64,000 nucleotides of DNA from Arthrobacter sp. ERGS1:01 (GCF_001281315.1 NZ_CP012479.1:2542001-2606000); one strand, 5' to 3'. Numbered from the stretch's first letter, positions 8,101 to 17,755 are shown. Numbers and translations: made by a program. The notes: a model not told the origin generated them from the sequence alone.

Positions 8101-9420
8101 TCAGGCCTTGGCCGGGCGGCGGAGCACCACTGCCGTGACGATGCCGAGCACCAGCAACGTCCCGGCGGCCGCGATCGGCACGATGAAGGCCGCATGGTAG
8201 CCGACGGACTGCGCCAGTGATCCGGCGATCGAGGAGCCCAGTGCGGTGCCGGCCACGATGCCGCTGGCCAGGGCCGTCATGACGGTGCCCATCCACTGCG
8301 GCGGGGCGATGACGCTGCCCACGCTGAAAATGGTGACCATGGTGGGGCCGACCGGAATGCCGACCAGCAACAGCACGATGATCATGGTGCCCAGCGACCC
8401 CGGCAACAGGAAGGCCGCGGTTCCGGCGGTCATGAGCGCGGCCGTCAGCACCCAGCGCCAGGCGTGCTTGAACGTGGCCGGCCAGTAGGCGACGGACAGG
8501 GCCGCAAAGGCGGAGCTGGCACCCATGACGGCGTACATCAGCCCGGCCTGATCCACCGAGCCGTGGACGCCGGTAAAGGCCGTCAGGGCCGTTTGCGAGG
8601 ATCCGAAGAAGGTGCCCATGCACAGCATGCCCGCCACGGGAACCGCCACCTTGAACCAGTTGACGGAGTCCTTGGGCACGTAGCCGGCGTTGCCGTTCAT
8701 GCCGGCGCGGCGCGGGGCCACGGCGGTGTGGGTGGGGTGGATGGCGAACAGGGTCACGAGCGAAATGGTCATGACGGCGGCCAGGACCAGCGGCAGCCAC
8801 GGTGCCACGAGGGACGCCAGCAGGCCCACCAGGGCCGGGCCCAGCACGAAGGTGATCTCGTCGGCGGTGCCTTCCAGCGACAGCGCCGTATCGACCAGCG
8901 GCCCGCGCTGTTCCTTGGGCAGTTTCCGGCTCAACGCCATCCAGCGCACCCTCGACAACGGGCCCACCTGCGGGGACGAGGCACCGGCCAGCAGCGCGAC
9001 GACCAGCAGGCCCACGGTTGCCCCCGTGGTGAAATCGTCAATGGCGTAGGCCAGCCCGACCACGGCAGCCACGATCACGGCGTTCACCACGGCGGAGACG
9101 ATGAGGACGGGCTTTTGGCCAAGCCTGTCCGCTAGGTAGCCGATCAGCGGCGCGCCGATCGCGGCGCCGATCCCGATGGCGCCGGCGGCAAAACCGCCGA
9201 TCGCGTAGGACTTGCTGACGGCCGTGACAAGGGTCAGCACGCCAATCGTGAGCATGGCCAGGGGGACGCGGGCAAAAAGGCCCAACGGAATGTAGGAGGT
9301 GCCGGCCAGCCGGGGCAGCATGGCGTAGCGGCCGACTTTTTTCTCCGGCGCGGGGGCTTCCTCCGTGACGGTGGAATGCCCCGCGGGGGGTCGTGAAACA
9401 GGGGGAAGTGAGGAGGTCAT
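8101..9420 (-). CDS. MFS transporter
   Basis: A 439-residue major facilitator protein with about 12 membrane segments. The loop 2-3 motif GYLADRLGQKPVL near residue 95 is the MFS motif A. The ~35-residue hydrophilic N-terminus (Pro/Ala/Glu-rich) precedes the first helix. Probably a drug or small-molecule exporter of the DHA type, but the substrate is not determinable. It sits between sbcC (same strand, upstream) and the convergent IclR gene. The start lacks a strong ribosome site, so an internal start is possible. Confidence 0.83.
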   Translation of the reverse strand: MTSSLPPVSRPPAGHSTVTEEAPAPEKKVGRYAMLPRLAGTSYIPLGLFARVPLAMLTIGVLTLVTAVSKSYAIGGFAAGAIGIGAAIGAPLIGYLADRLGQKPVLIVSAVVNAVIVAAVVGLAYAIDDFTTGATVGLLVVALLAGASSPQVGPLSRVRWMALSRKLPKEQRGPLVDTALSLEGTADEITFVLGPALVGLLASLVAPWLPLVLAAVMTISLVTLFAIHPTHTAVAPRRAGMNGNAGYVPKDSVNWFKVAVPVAGMLCMGTFFGSSQTALTAFTGVHGSVDQAGLMYAVMGASSAFAALSVAYWPATFKHAWRWVLTAALMTAGTAAFLLPGSLGTMIIVLLLVGIPVGPTMVTIFSVGSVIAPPQWMGTVMTALASGIVAGTALGSSIAGSLAQSVGYHAAFIVPIAAAGTLLVLGIVTAVVLRRPAKA

Positions 9421-9495
9421 TGGTATCCGCTCAGCACAAAGTGGCGTGTACCGTCCCGGCCTCCCGGTACACCCAACCCAAATTCTTCCTCCAGT

Positions 9496-12400
9496 CTACC
9501 CGGCCTGCCCCAGGGACAGTGTTGATCCGTTCCGGCCCTTGGTCACGTGCAGGTGCATGGGAATCCGGGTTTTCATGTCCGCCACATGGCTGACCAGGCC
9601 CACCACCCGGCCGCCGTCACGCAGTCCTTCCAGCGCATCCATGACCTGGTCCAGCGATTCGTCGTCCAGGCTGCCAAAGCCTTCGTCGACAAAGAGCGTT
9701 TCGATGTCCAGTCCGCCGGATTCCTGTTGCACGACGTCGGCCAGCCCCAGTGCCAGCGACAGCGACGCCATGAACGACTCCCCGCCGGACAGCGTTGACG
9801 TGTCCCGGCTCAGCTGGGTCCACTCATCCACGACCTCAAGGCCCAGCCCGGATTTCCGGTTGCCGCCGGCCCGCGCGTCGGTGTGGCTGAGCGTGTAGCG
9901 GGCGCCGCTCATGGTGGACAGGCGGGCCGATGCAGCCATGGCCACCTGTTCCAGCCGGGCCGCCAGGACGTAGCTGGTGAGCGTCATCTTCAACTGGTTC
10001 TCGCCGGCGCCGCGGACGGCGTCGGCCAGGCCGCCGAGCAGGGCGGCCCTTTCACGCAGCGGCGCCACGGACGCCTCGCTGCGCTCAAACGCGGCCCTGG
10101 TCTCGGCCAGTTGTTCGCCGGCGTTGCGAGCCAGCGCCAGCTGCACGGCGGCGGCCCTCGCGGCGGCGGCGAAGCCCCTCGAGGCGGAGCGCAGTTCCTC
10201 CAGTTGTGCCGCGGTGGGGGCGCCGATGCCCTTGCCCGCCTCGACGGCCGCGGCGGCAACGTCGGCGGAGTTCAACTGCGCCGTGTTCAGGGTGCCCGCA
10301 CGGCCGTAGTCGTCCAGCCGTTCCTGGACGGCAGCGGCTTCGCCCGCAGCCAGCCGCGCGTCGCGTACCGCGGCGGCGTCGGCGAAGCTGCCACCGGCCA
10401 GGGCCAGGGCAAGCGCGTCGGCGGCCTCGGTCCCCGCCGTTTCGGCGGAGTCCCGGCGGCGCAGCGCATCCTGGAGGTCCCCGATCACCTGCCGGGCAGC
10501 CGCAATCGCTTCACTCCGTCGCGCGAGGGAATCGTAGCCGGCCCGAGCCGCCAGCAAGCCGTCGGCCAGCTGCCCGGTTTCCTGGGCCAGTGCCCCGTTG
10601 GACGCGGTCAGCGAGGCCACCTGCGCACTGGCCGCCAAAAGGGCCTCCTGTGCACGGGCCACGGCCGTTTCGGTGGCCTCGGAATCGGCGGCAAGCTCCG
10701 CCAGCCGGGCGTCCGCGGCCATGGCCGCATCGAGGCCTTCCTTGGCGAGTTCGACGTCGGCCCGCGCCTGCGCCAGGTCCTTCCCGCCACCGCGTTCGGC
10801 CAGGACGGCCAGTTCCTGGCGGGCGCGGGACAGCCCGGCCAGCGCCGCCTCCGCGTTCGTTTCCGCTTCCCGGTGGGCCGCCTTGGCCTTCTTTTCGGCT
10901 TGTACGGCGTCGGCGCCGGAGCCGGCCAGCGTGGACGGTGCCGGGTGGACCGTGCTGCCGCAGACCTGGCAGGGTTCGCCGTCCACCAGGGTCGCCGCCA
11001 GCTCGCCGGCGGCCAGCGACAGCCGGAGTTCGACGGCGTCGAGCCAGCTGCCCTTGGCGGCCAGCGCGGCCTCACGGCTTGCAAGGTCGGCGGCGGCCAG
11101 CGTGCCCACGGTCTCGGCTTGGGACGTGTGGGCGAGGATGCTGTCCACCAGCTCACGGGCGCTCCCGTGGCGCTCCCGCGCCTGCGGGAGCGGGACCGCG
11201 TCCGCCCGCAGCACCGCCAACTCCGTCCGGATTTCCGCCAGCCGTGCCTGCCCGTCTGATTGTGCGCCCTGGTGTGCCGCAACGTCGGCGGCGGACTTGG
11301 CAAGGGCCAGTTCACCGGCTGCCAGCTCGGCTGCCAGTTTCACGAGGCGCTGTTCGCCTGGTTCCGCCGCGGCGACGGTGGCCAGCTGCCCCGAAAGGTC
11401 CTGGTCCAAGGCGCCCAGTGCCGCCAGGGTGGGGTCCGCGGCATCGGCCTCTCCGGCAAGTGCCGTGGCCAGCGCATTTGCGGCAAACCCCTCCGTGGCC
11501 GCCCGGACCCGCTTGCCGGCGTTGTCCAGGCTGGCGGCGGTTTTGTCGGCCGCAGCCACCACGGCAGCCAGCACCTCGGCTTCACGATGGCGTTTCATGG
11601 ATTCACGCCAGCCGTCGGCGTCCGGTGCCAGGGATGCAAGCCGGGCCTGCTCGGCAAGGGCGGCGTCGCGCACTGCGTGCCGGCCGTGGCGTTGTTCGGC
11701 CGCCGCAAGGGCGTCCACTGCCTGTTCGTTCCTCTGCTCGGCGTCCGCCACGGCATCGCCAAGCTGCCGCTGTGCGGTCGCAATGGATTCGGCCAGCCAG
11801 TCAAACAACTCGGTGCCGCTGGAGTCCAGTCCGGCGTGCGCCACCTCCGCATTGGCGGCATCGCCGTCAACGGCGTCGTCCGGAGTCTCCCCCGTCTCCT
11901 CATCCAGCAGTCCGGAGGTCTCAAGGACCTGCAGGGACTGGGTGCGGGCCAGGGCCTCGTGACCGGCCAGGCGCGCCATCCCGTCGGCCACCCCGGCCGC
12001 GGCGTCCCGGGCGTCCGCGGCAAGCCGGAGTTCGACGTCCTGGTAAATTTCGGTGCCAAAGAGCTTTTCCAGCAGCTCCTCGCGGTCCTTGGCGCTGGCA
12101 CGCAGGAACGCGGCAAATTCGCCCTGCGCCAGCAGGATCACCTTCGTGAACTGCTCCATGTTCATGCCCAGCAGGCGCTGGATCTCACTGGCGGCCTCGT
12201 CGTTGCGTTGCGATAGCGGCACCCAGCTTCCGTCGACCTTTTCGCGCAGCTGTGTGCTCGCCTGCTCGCGGGTGGTGCCGGATCCGCGCTTGGCCGGGCG
12301 CATCCATTCGGGGCTGCGCCGCACCTCCAGGCGCCGGCCGCCGGCGCTGAATTCGCAGACCACCTCGGGGCCCACGCCGTCGGCGGCATGGTGGCTGCGC

Positions 12401-12600
12401 AGCCGTTTGACGGCACCGTTGCGTGCGCCGGGAACCTGGCCGTACAGGGCATAGGCCACGGCATCAAGCACGCTGGTCTTGCCCGCGCCGGTGGAGCCGT
12501 TGAGCAGGAACAAACCCTGGGCGCCGAGCGCGTCGAAGTCGACGCATTCACGTCCGGCGAACGGCCCGAATGCCTGGATTTCAAGGCGGTGAATCCTCAT
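9496..12600 (-). CDS. sbcC: Exonuclease SbcC (Rad50-like ATPase subunit)
   Basis: The SMC-like ATPase of the SbcCD nuclease, which processes hairpins and blocked double-strand ends. The 1034-residue protein begins MRIHRLEIQAFGPFAG, has Walker A GSTGAGKTS near 36-44, a long Ala/Glu-rich coiled-coil middle, a zinc-hook CQVC near residues 544-547, the ABC signature LSGGESF near 940 and Walker B ETLFVDEGFGSLD near the C-terminus. The ATG overlaps the sbcD stop by four bases (ATGA); an upstream open extension is ignored because SbcC proteins start at this methionine. Complete and intact. Confidence 0.96.
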   Translation of the reverse strand: MRIHRLEIQAFGPFAGRECVDFDALGAQGLFLLNGSTGAGKTSVLDAVAYALYGQVPGARNGAVKRLRSHHAADGVGPEVVCEFSAGGRRLEVRRSPEWMRPAKRGSGTTREQASTQLREKVDGSWVPLSQRNDEAASEIQRLLGMNMEQFTKVILLAQGEFAAFLRASAKDREELLEKLFGTEIYQDVELRLAADARDAAAGVADGMARLAGHEALARTQSLQVLETSGLLDEETGETPDDAVDGDAANAEVAHAGLDSSGTELFDWLAESIATAQRQLGDAVADAEQRNEQAVDALAAAEQRHGRHAVRDAALAEQARLASLAPDADGWRESMKRHREAEVLAAVVAAADKTAASLDNAGKRVRAATEGFAANALATALAGEADAADPTLAALGALDQDLSGQLATVAAAEPGEQRLVKLAAELAAGELALAKSAADVAAHQGAQSDGQARLAEIRTELAVLRADAVPLPQARERHGSARELVDSILAHTSQAETVGTLAAADLASREAALAAKGSWLDAVELRLSLAAGELAATLVDGEPCQVCGSTVHPAPSTLAGSGADAVQAEKKAKAAHREAETNAEAALAGLSRARQELAVLAERGGGKDLAQARADVELAKEGLDAAMAADARLAELAADSEATETAVARAQEALLAASAQVASLTASNGALAQETGQLADGLLAARAGYDSLARRSEAIAAARQVIGDLQDALRRRDSAETAGTEAADALALALAGGSFADAAAVRDARLAAGEAAAVQERLDDYGRAGTLNTAQLNSADVAAAAVEAGKGIGAPTAAQLEELRSASRGFAAAARAAAVQLALARNAGEQLAETRAAFERSEASVAPLRERAALLGGLADAVRGAGENQLKMTLTSYVLAARLEQVAMAASARLSTMSGARYTLSHTDARAGGNRKSGLGLEVVDEWTQLSRDTSTLSGGESFMASLSLALGLADVVQQESGGLDIETLFVDEGFGSLDDESLDQVMDALEGLRDGGRVVGLVSHVADMKTRIPMHLHVTKGRNGSTLSLGQAG

Positions 12601-13763
12601 TGGGCGGCCTCCAGGGCGTGGACGGAAGCCAGGGCCTCGCGCAACACCGTTTGTTCGTCGTCGTCGGCGGGCCGGTGGCGGACATGGTCTAGGAAACCGC
12701 AGCACAAATCCAGCTCATCGACCGCCCCGGAGACCCGCTGGCTGTAGGACTTCGCGGTGGCGTCCCTGGCATTCTCCGGCTCAAAGGTCAGCACCAACGT
12801 ATGCGGGAAGCGGGTGCGCAGCCGCTCCATGGCGTTGGCCGGCCTGTCGTCGTCGGTGAGCGTGATCTGGCAATAGTGCGTCTCTGCGTCCGCCCACTGC
12901 TCCCCCGCCAGCACGTCGTCGAGCTTGCCCCGCACCAGGGAAAGTGCGCGTTCGGGCGCCCAGTCAATGGCCCGGACGGCACCAAGGCCGGCCTCGGTGA
13001 TGTCAACGAGCCAGGCGCCCTTGGTGTGGGCGGCCTCGGAGAAGGAATACGGCAGCGGCGAGCCGGAGTAGCGAACGGACTCGCTGAGCTTTTGCCGGCC
13101 GTGCAGATGACCCAGGCCCGTGTACGTGAAGCCTTCGAACAGATCCAGCGGCACGGCACCGACCCCGCCGATCGACAAATCCCGTTCGCTCGCCGAGGTG
13201 ATGCCGCCGCTGGCAAAGGTGTGTGCCAGCACCACCGAGGCGGTGCCGGCCGGGCGTTGGGCCAGGTCCGCCTTGATGCGCCCGACGGCGGCCTCGGTCA
13301 CGGCAAAGTGGGTGGCGGCGTCGGCATCGAGCGCTTCGGCCACCAGACGTGGTTCCAGGTACGGGATGCCGTAGATGGCAAGCTGCGGTCCATCAGTGCC
13401 GGCGCCCAGCGGCAGCATGACGGGGGTGGCGAGGTCGGCGATCCGGGTACGCAGGTGCACCCCGGCCCGTTCCATGATGCGGCCGCCAAAGCCCAGCCTG
13501 GTGGCGGAGTCGTGGTTGCCGCTCGTGAGCACCAGCGGCACTCCGGCGGCGCTGAGCCGGGCCAGGATGTCGTCAAAAAGGTTGACGACGTCCACGTTGG
13601 GCAGGGCGCGGTCGTAAACGTCCCCGGCCAGTAACACCACGTCGACGTGTTCGCTCTCCACGGTGTGCAGCAGTTGGTCGGCGAAGCGCCGTTGGGCCGC
13701 CAGCGTGCCAACGCCGTGGAACGACCGGCCCAGATGCCAGTCCGAGGTATGCAACAACTTCAT
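12597..13763 (-). CDS. sbcD: Exonuclease SbcD (Mre11-like nuclease subunit)
   Basis: Metallophosphoesterase nuclease partner of SbcC. The 388 residues show the metal-binding motifs in order: HTSDWHLGR (5-13), LAGDVYDRALP (46-56) and TSGNHDSATRLG (79-90), then the C-terminal capping domain. It is the upstream member of a two-gene, translationally coupled sbcDC operon and lies next to an unrelated membrane-anchored protein gene. High certainty. Confidence 0.96.
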   Translation of the reverse strand: MKLLHTSDWHLGRSFHGVGTLAAQRRFADQLLHTVESEHVDVVLLAGDVYDRALPNVDVVNLFDDILARLSAAGVPLVLTSGNHDSATRLGFGGRIMERAGVHLRTRIADLATPVMLPLGAGTDGPQLAIYGIPYLEPRLVAEALDADAATHFAVTEAAVGRIKADLAQRPAGTASVVLAHTFASGGITSASERDLSIGGVGAVPLDLFEGFTYTGLGHLHGRQKLSESVRYSGSPLPYSFSEAAHTKGAWLVDITEAGLGAVRAIDWAPERALSLVRGKLDDVLAGEQWADAETHYCQITLTDDDRPANAMERLRTRFPHTLVLTFEPENARDATAKSYSQRVSGAVDELDLCCGFLDHVRHRPADDDEQTVLREALASVHALEAAQ

Positions 13764-13836
13764 GGTTCAAAACTATCCGACGGCACCGACATTCCCGGCC
13801 AGTGCCGCCGGGCGGCGCCCATGCCCTGCGGCGCCG

Positions 13837-14616
13837 CTAATCCGTGCAGGCGGGCAGGGTGCCGTCGGGATCGAGGGATTTGAAGGAATTGATGAACGCA
13901 TCCCAGGCGGGGACGTCGGGCTGGGCGGATGCGAATTGCAGGGCGTAGAAGTGCTTCCCCGCGTACGCCACCAGGGTCCGGGCCGTCACGGTCACGGTTC
14001 CCATGTCGAGGGTGAAGTCGGTCTGCAGGCCATGGTGACCGTCAAGATCCCGGGGAGTCTCGGAAAGGACATCGTAGGTGGCGTCGATCTGCTTGGCGGC
14101 GGAGGCCACGCCCATGGTGCTCGACTGGTCCATACCGCTCTTAGCCTGGGCGGCCGACAGCTCGCACGATTGGTCCAAAACCTGCACGGTAAAAGATTGA
14201 ATATCGTCACCGCCAAAGAAGCCCTGCACATTGCCGACATGGGCCCCGAGCTGAGCTTCCGTGGCCTTGGTGGCCTTTCCGGGGAAGACGGCGCTAAAGC
14301 CCGCGGATTCGGAAACGAACGCCTTGGCACTGCCCGCTGCAGGGGACGCCGCCGCTGCGGCGGCACTCGGCGCGGAGGTCGAAACGGCTCTCGTAACGGC
14401 GGTCGACGGCGAAGCGAGCGCGGAAGCAAGGGGCGGTATCGGATGCAGATCAAGGAAAGCCGGCAAGACAACAGTGGCACCCACCACGGCACCCGCCACG
14501 GCACCGGCACTCACACCGATCAGCAGCGGCACCACCCACCGTGGCCGCGGGCTTTTCACCGGCGGTAAGGCCGCCACGGCTGGGACGGAGTCTTCCGGCT
14601 GGACCGGATCGGTCAT
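13837..14616 (-). CDS. Membrane-anchored hypothetical protein with extracellular domain
   Basis: 259 residues, family not recognised. A Pro-rich cytoplasmic N-terminus of about 25 residues is followed by one hydrophobic helix (WVVPLLIGVSAGAVAGAVVG), then an Ala/Ser/Thr-rich linker and a C-terminal domain of about 160 residues that would lie outside the membrane. The last residues (PACTD) and an internal SCEL give two cysteines that could pair outside the cell. ATG at 14616 is chosen over an upstream in-frame ATG because GGGGGA precedes it. No operon partner is evident. Confidence 0.7.
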   Translation of the reverse strand: MTDPVQPEDSVPAVAALPPVKSPRPRWVVPLLIGVSAGAVAGAVVGATVVLPAFLDLHPIPPLASALASPSTAVTRAVSTSAPSAAAAAASPAAGSAKAFVSESAGFSAVFPGKATKATEAQLGAHVGNVQGFFGGDDIQSFTVQVLDQSCELSAAQAKSGMDQSSTMGVASAAKQIDATYDVLSETPRDLDGHHGLQTDFTLDMGTVTVTARTLVAYAGKHFYALQFASAQPDVPAWDAFINSFKSLDPDGTLPACTD

Positions 14617-14634
14617 GGTTCCCCCTGGTGAGCA

Positions 14635-14667
14635 CGATAGGCCGCCCACCGGGTGGACGGCCTATCG
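14635..14667. other. 16-bp near-perfect inverted repeat between aquaporin and membrane-protein genes
   Basis: Arms 14635-14650 and 14652-14667 match at 15 of 16 positions and would fold into a strong hairpin. It lies between the aquaporin stop and the next minus-strand start. No U-run follows in either direction, so it is not a classical intrinsic terminator; an mRNA stability element or an operator are alternatives. Confidence 0.5.
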
Positions 14668-14741
14668 CAGACTCTAAGGCAATGCGGTTCACCGGAGAAT
14701 AGCTCCGAGAAACTTTTATCAGGGCATTTCCCTCCCGGCGG

Positions 14742-15674
14742 CTACTTGCCCGAGGAGTCGAAGAAGTCCTGGGCCTCGTTCTTGCGCGGGGCTGCCGGGG
14801 CGGCAGGAGCTTCCGCCGACGTGGCGGAGGCCGGGACGGGCCGCGGCAGGGCCGCCTCGTCCTCGGCCGCGTCGGGAGCCTCGACGGCGTCGTCGTCATC
14901 GTCGGAGGCGGCGACGTCGTCGGCAGCCACGGCGGGGACCGCAACCGGGCCAACGGACTGGAAGGAGCGGTAGATGGCGGCGGCGAGCGCGGCACCACAC
15001 AGCGGAGCCAGCCAGAACAGCCACAGCTGACCCAAGGCCCAGGAGTCGGAGAGGAAGACCACGGACATGGCGCGGGCCGGGTTCAGCGAACCGTTGCTGA
15101 TGGGAAGCGTGATGGTCATGGCCACGCCGAACGCCAGGCCGATCGCGATGGGGCCCAGGGTGCCCTTGTTGCGCACCGAGGTGGCGCCGAGCAGCACTGC
15201 CACCAGGATGGCCATGGCGATGACCTCGACAATCAGCACCCCGGCAAACGGAACCTTTGACGGTGAATGTGCGTCATAACCGTTGGCGAGGGAGCTGAAG
15301 ATCTTGCCGACCCCGCCCGTCGCATCGCTGGGCAGGACCTTGATCAGCACATACAAGACCATGGCGGAGAGGATAGCGCCAACGGTCTGGGCCACCACGT
15401 ACAGCACGGCCGGAACCCACTTGATGCGCCCGGCCACGGCCATCGCCACCGAGAACGCCGGGTTGAAGTAGCCGTTGCTGACATGCCCAAACGCCGCCAG
15501 CGCCGCCACCATGGCCAGGCCGTAGGCGAACGCGACGGTGGACACCGTCGGGCTGAACAGGGCCGTGGCCAGTCCGGCAAAGACGATGAAGAAGCTGCCC
15601 AACGCCTCAATGGCGATGCGGGTGCTCAGCGGGTAGGGCTGCACCGGGGCCTGGGCCGATCCGGATGTAGTCAT
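14742..15674 (-). CDS. Aquaporin / MIP-family channel with acidic C-terminal tail
   Basis: A 310-residue MIP-family channel with six predicted membrane helices. Both signature loops are present: GYFNPAFS near residue 65 and GSLNPARAM near residue 185. Such channels conduct water or small neutral solutes such as glycerol; the selectivity residues do not let me decide. The last ~75 residues form an unusual tail rich in Asp, Ala and Pro with an Asp run, outside the normal family length of 230-260. ATG at 15674 matches the family N-terminus. Two DUF202 genes lie just upstream on the same strand. Confidence 0.88.
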   Translation of the reverse strand: MTTSGSAQAPVQPYPLSTRIAIEALGSFFIVFAGLATALFSPTVSTVAFAYGLAMVAALAAFGHVSNGYFNPAFSVAMAVAGRIKWVPAVLYVVAQTVGAILSAMVLYVLIKVLPSDATGGVGKIFSSLANGYDAHSPSKVPFAGVLIVEVIAMAILVAVLLGATSVRNKGTLGPIAIGLAFGVAMTITLPISNGSLNPARAMSVVFLSDSWALGQLWLFWLAPLCGAALAAAIYRSFQSVGPVAVPAVAADDVAASDDDDDAVEAPDAAEDEAALPRPVPASATSAEAPAAPAAPRKNEAQDFFDSSGK

Positions 15675-15738
15675 GGTGGAGTGGTCCTTCGGTTGGAAGT
15701 GTTTGGTCTTTGTGGCGCCGTTGCCGCGGTTTTGCGGA

Positions 15739-16146
15739 CTACATGCCCAATACCAGGGCACCCATGGCCGCAACAGCCAGAGCCACTATAGCGGCCGATG
15801 CTGTACGTAACATAAGAGGCGAAGGGGCTATGTCGCCCTGCATTTCCAGCTGCCCGACGCCGGCGCGCAGCACCCTGATCCGGCCCACCGCACACGCCAC
15901 CAGGGTGATGGTGGTCAGGCAGGCGACGATCGCGGCGATGCCAAGTCCCACCACATGGTCGGAGAGTCCGGTGCTGAAAAGTCCGGCCGGCGCGGCGCCC
16001 GTGCTTTCCTTGGTGAGCGCGTGCAGCCACCCCCGCCAGATCAGGATGTCGGCGGCAATGACGCTCATGATGGTGCGCCGCCAGGACAGTGCCGTGCGTT
16101 CGGGTTGCAGGCCCGGGTCCCGGGGTGGCGCGATGGGGGTGGACAC
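15739..16146 (-). CDS. DUF202 family membrane protein
   Basis: 135 residues starting at GTG, with the DUF202 opening (GLQPERTALSWRRTIMSV) and three predicted transmembrane helices. The family is widespread, of unknown function and often found as adjacent pairs; here it follows another DUF202 gene after a 9-bp gap, so the two are probably co-transcribed and may form a heteromer. The aquaporin follows 64 bp downstream. Confidence 0.8.
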   Translation of the reverse strand: MSTPIAPPRDPGLQPERTALSWRRTIMSVIAADILIWRGWLHALTKESTGAAPAGLFSTGLSDHVVGLGIAAIVACLTTITLVACAVGRIRVLRAGVGQLEMQGDIAPSPLMLRTASAAIVALAVAAMGALVLGM

Positions 16147-16155
16147 GTTCGGCGC

Positions 16156-16512
16156 CTAGGGGCGGGTCAGGATCAGGATCGCAAAAACCAGTGCGGCCCC
16201 GGCAACCACCACCGTCATGCCCAGCAGCAGCCACGAGTGTGGCAGTTCCTGGTTGTTGCGCATGGCTTGTTCCTGGTGCGCCCAGCGGCGGTAGCTCACA
16301 ATCGCCAACGCGGCCCCGATCAACGCCAGGACCATGCACAGGATGATCCTTACCAGGGTCGGTGCGATTTCCGGTGCGAGCTGGTCAATGGCCACGGCCC
16401 CCGCCAGCAGTGCCAGCGCCGTGCGCACCCAGGCCAGGAACGTGCGCTCATTGGCCAGGGAAAACCTGTAGTCGGGGGTTGTTCCGGACCGCCGCCAAGC
16501 CGGCTCGCGCAT
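16156..16512 (-). CDS. DUF202 / YidH-type membrane protein
   Basis: 118 residues with the DUF202 core SLANERTFLAWVRTALALLA near residue 18 and three membrane helices. Preceded by a good AAGGAG ribosome site. First gene of a minus-strand group with the second DUF202 gene and perhaps the aquaporin. Function unknown. Confidence 0.82.
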   Translation of the reverse strand: MREPAWRRSGTTPDYRFSLANERTFLAWVRTALALLAGAVAIDQLAPEIAPTLVRIILCMVLALIGAALAIVSYRRWAHQEQAMRNNQELPHSWLLLGMTVVVAGAALVFAILILTRP

Positions 16513-16604
16513 GATGCTCCTTGTAAGGTGGGGTACTCCCTATGAGTCTAATGTCCGGCGGGCCGGAGCGGACGCAAGGGGGAAGGGAACGGTAAATTGG
16601 AGCC

Positions 16605-17693
16605 ATGACCATTGCAGCAGAACCCACCAACGCCCCGCCCGCCAATTTTGCCAGCCGCGTCCAGGCCACGCTGATGGGTGGCGCGCTCGGCGATACGCTG
16701 GGCTACCTGGTGGAATTCGATTCGCTTGCCGACATCACGGCAAGGTTTGGCCCGGCCGGGCTGGTGGATTTGTCCCAGGCGAACGGTGCCGTGCACTTCT
16801 CCGACGACACCCAGATGACGCTCTACACCCTTGACGGACTGGTGGAGGTCCTGGAGTGGGCGCAGGACGGCGTGGGCGCCGACATCAACGCCTGCCAGTG
16901 GCTTGCCTACCTGCGCTGGCTCAAGACCCAGGGCATTGCGGCGGCCGGCAATGCCCCCGAGCCGGCACCGCGCTGGATCGATGGCCAAAGCGTATTGCGC
17001 CACCAGCGGCACCCGGGCAACGCCTGCGTTTCGGCGCTGGCCACGGGTGAGATGGGCACCTCGTTCCGGCCGCTGAACGTTGATTCAAAAGGCTGCGGGA
17101 CCGTGATGCGCTCGGCCCCGTACGGGCTCCTGCCCAACATTCCGGCGGAGACCATTTACAAGATCAGCTCCGATGCCGCGTCCTTGACGCACGGCCATCC
17201 CTCCGCCCGGCAATCCTCCGGCGCGTTCAGCTGGTTGATCCATGCCCTGGCCATCGGCGGCCTTGGCTTGCGTGAGGCTGCCGAGTCGGCCCGGGACAGG
17301 GCCGCCGCGGAGCCGAATGCCGCACCCGAGCTGCTGGCCCGCCTGGATGCCGCGCTTGCACTTTCCGCGGACGACGCCGAGCCGCTGTCCGGCGCCGCCC
17401 TCACCGACGCGCTGGGGCTGGGTTGGGTGGCCGAGGAGGCGCTGGCCGTTGCCCTGTATTCGGTGCTGGCAACCGCCGGCCCGGCGGTGTCCCCCGTGGA
17501 GCACTTTTTGGCCGCGGTGCGCCTGGCCGTCAACCACGACGGCGACAGCGACTCCACGGGGTCGATTGCCGGGAACATGTTGGGCGCCTTCTACGGCGAG
17601 GCCGCGCTCCCCCCGGCCTGGCTGCAGCTGTGTGAGGCACCCCAGTTGGTGCACCATCTGGGCGCGCAGTTCATCAAGCTCACAATCGGCTAA
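16605..17693 (+). CDS. ADP-ribosylglycohydrolase family protein
   Basis: 362 residues of the ADP-ribosyl(glyco)hydrolase fold (DraG/ARH type), which removes ADP-ribose from proteins or other acceptors using two metal ions. The metal-site motifs are all visible: GGALGDTLGYLVEF near 25, FSDDTQMT near 65 and NHDGDSDSTGSIAGNMLGAF near 305. No mono-ADP-ribosyltransferase or nitrogenase gene is nearby, so its target is unknown; it stands alone between divergent DUF202 and convergent DUF4395 genes. Confidence 0.88.
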   Translation: MTIAAEPTNAPPANFASRVQATLMGGALGDTLGYLVEFDSLADITARFGPAGLVDLSQANGAVHFSDDTQMTLYTLDGLVEVLEWAQDGVGADINACQWLAYLRWLKTQGIAAAGNAPEPAPRWIDGQSVLRHQRHPGNACVSALATGEMGTSFRPLNVDSKGCGTVMRSAPYGLLPNIPAETIYKISSDAASLTHGHPSARQSSGAFSWLIHALAIGGLGLREAAESARDRAAAEPNAAPELLARLDAALALSADDAEPLSGAALTDALGLGWVAEEALAVALYSVLATAGPAVSPVEHFLAAVRLAVNHDGDSDSTGSIAGNMLGAFYGEAALPPAWLQLCEAPQLVHHLGAQFIKLTIG

Positions 17694-17755
17694 CGCCACC
17701 CGGAGCGTGGCGCCGGGCACCTGCGACACACTCCGGCGTCGTGCCTGATGGCGGG

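Noticed and set aside
9883..12216. Several long plus-strand frames across sbcC
   Set aside because: Shadow frames of a high-GC coding gene, with Ala/Arg/Gly/Pro-biased translations.
14635..14667. Intrinsic terminator of the aquaporin gene
   Set aside because: Stem is strong but no U-run follows on either strand.
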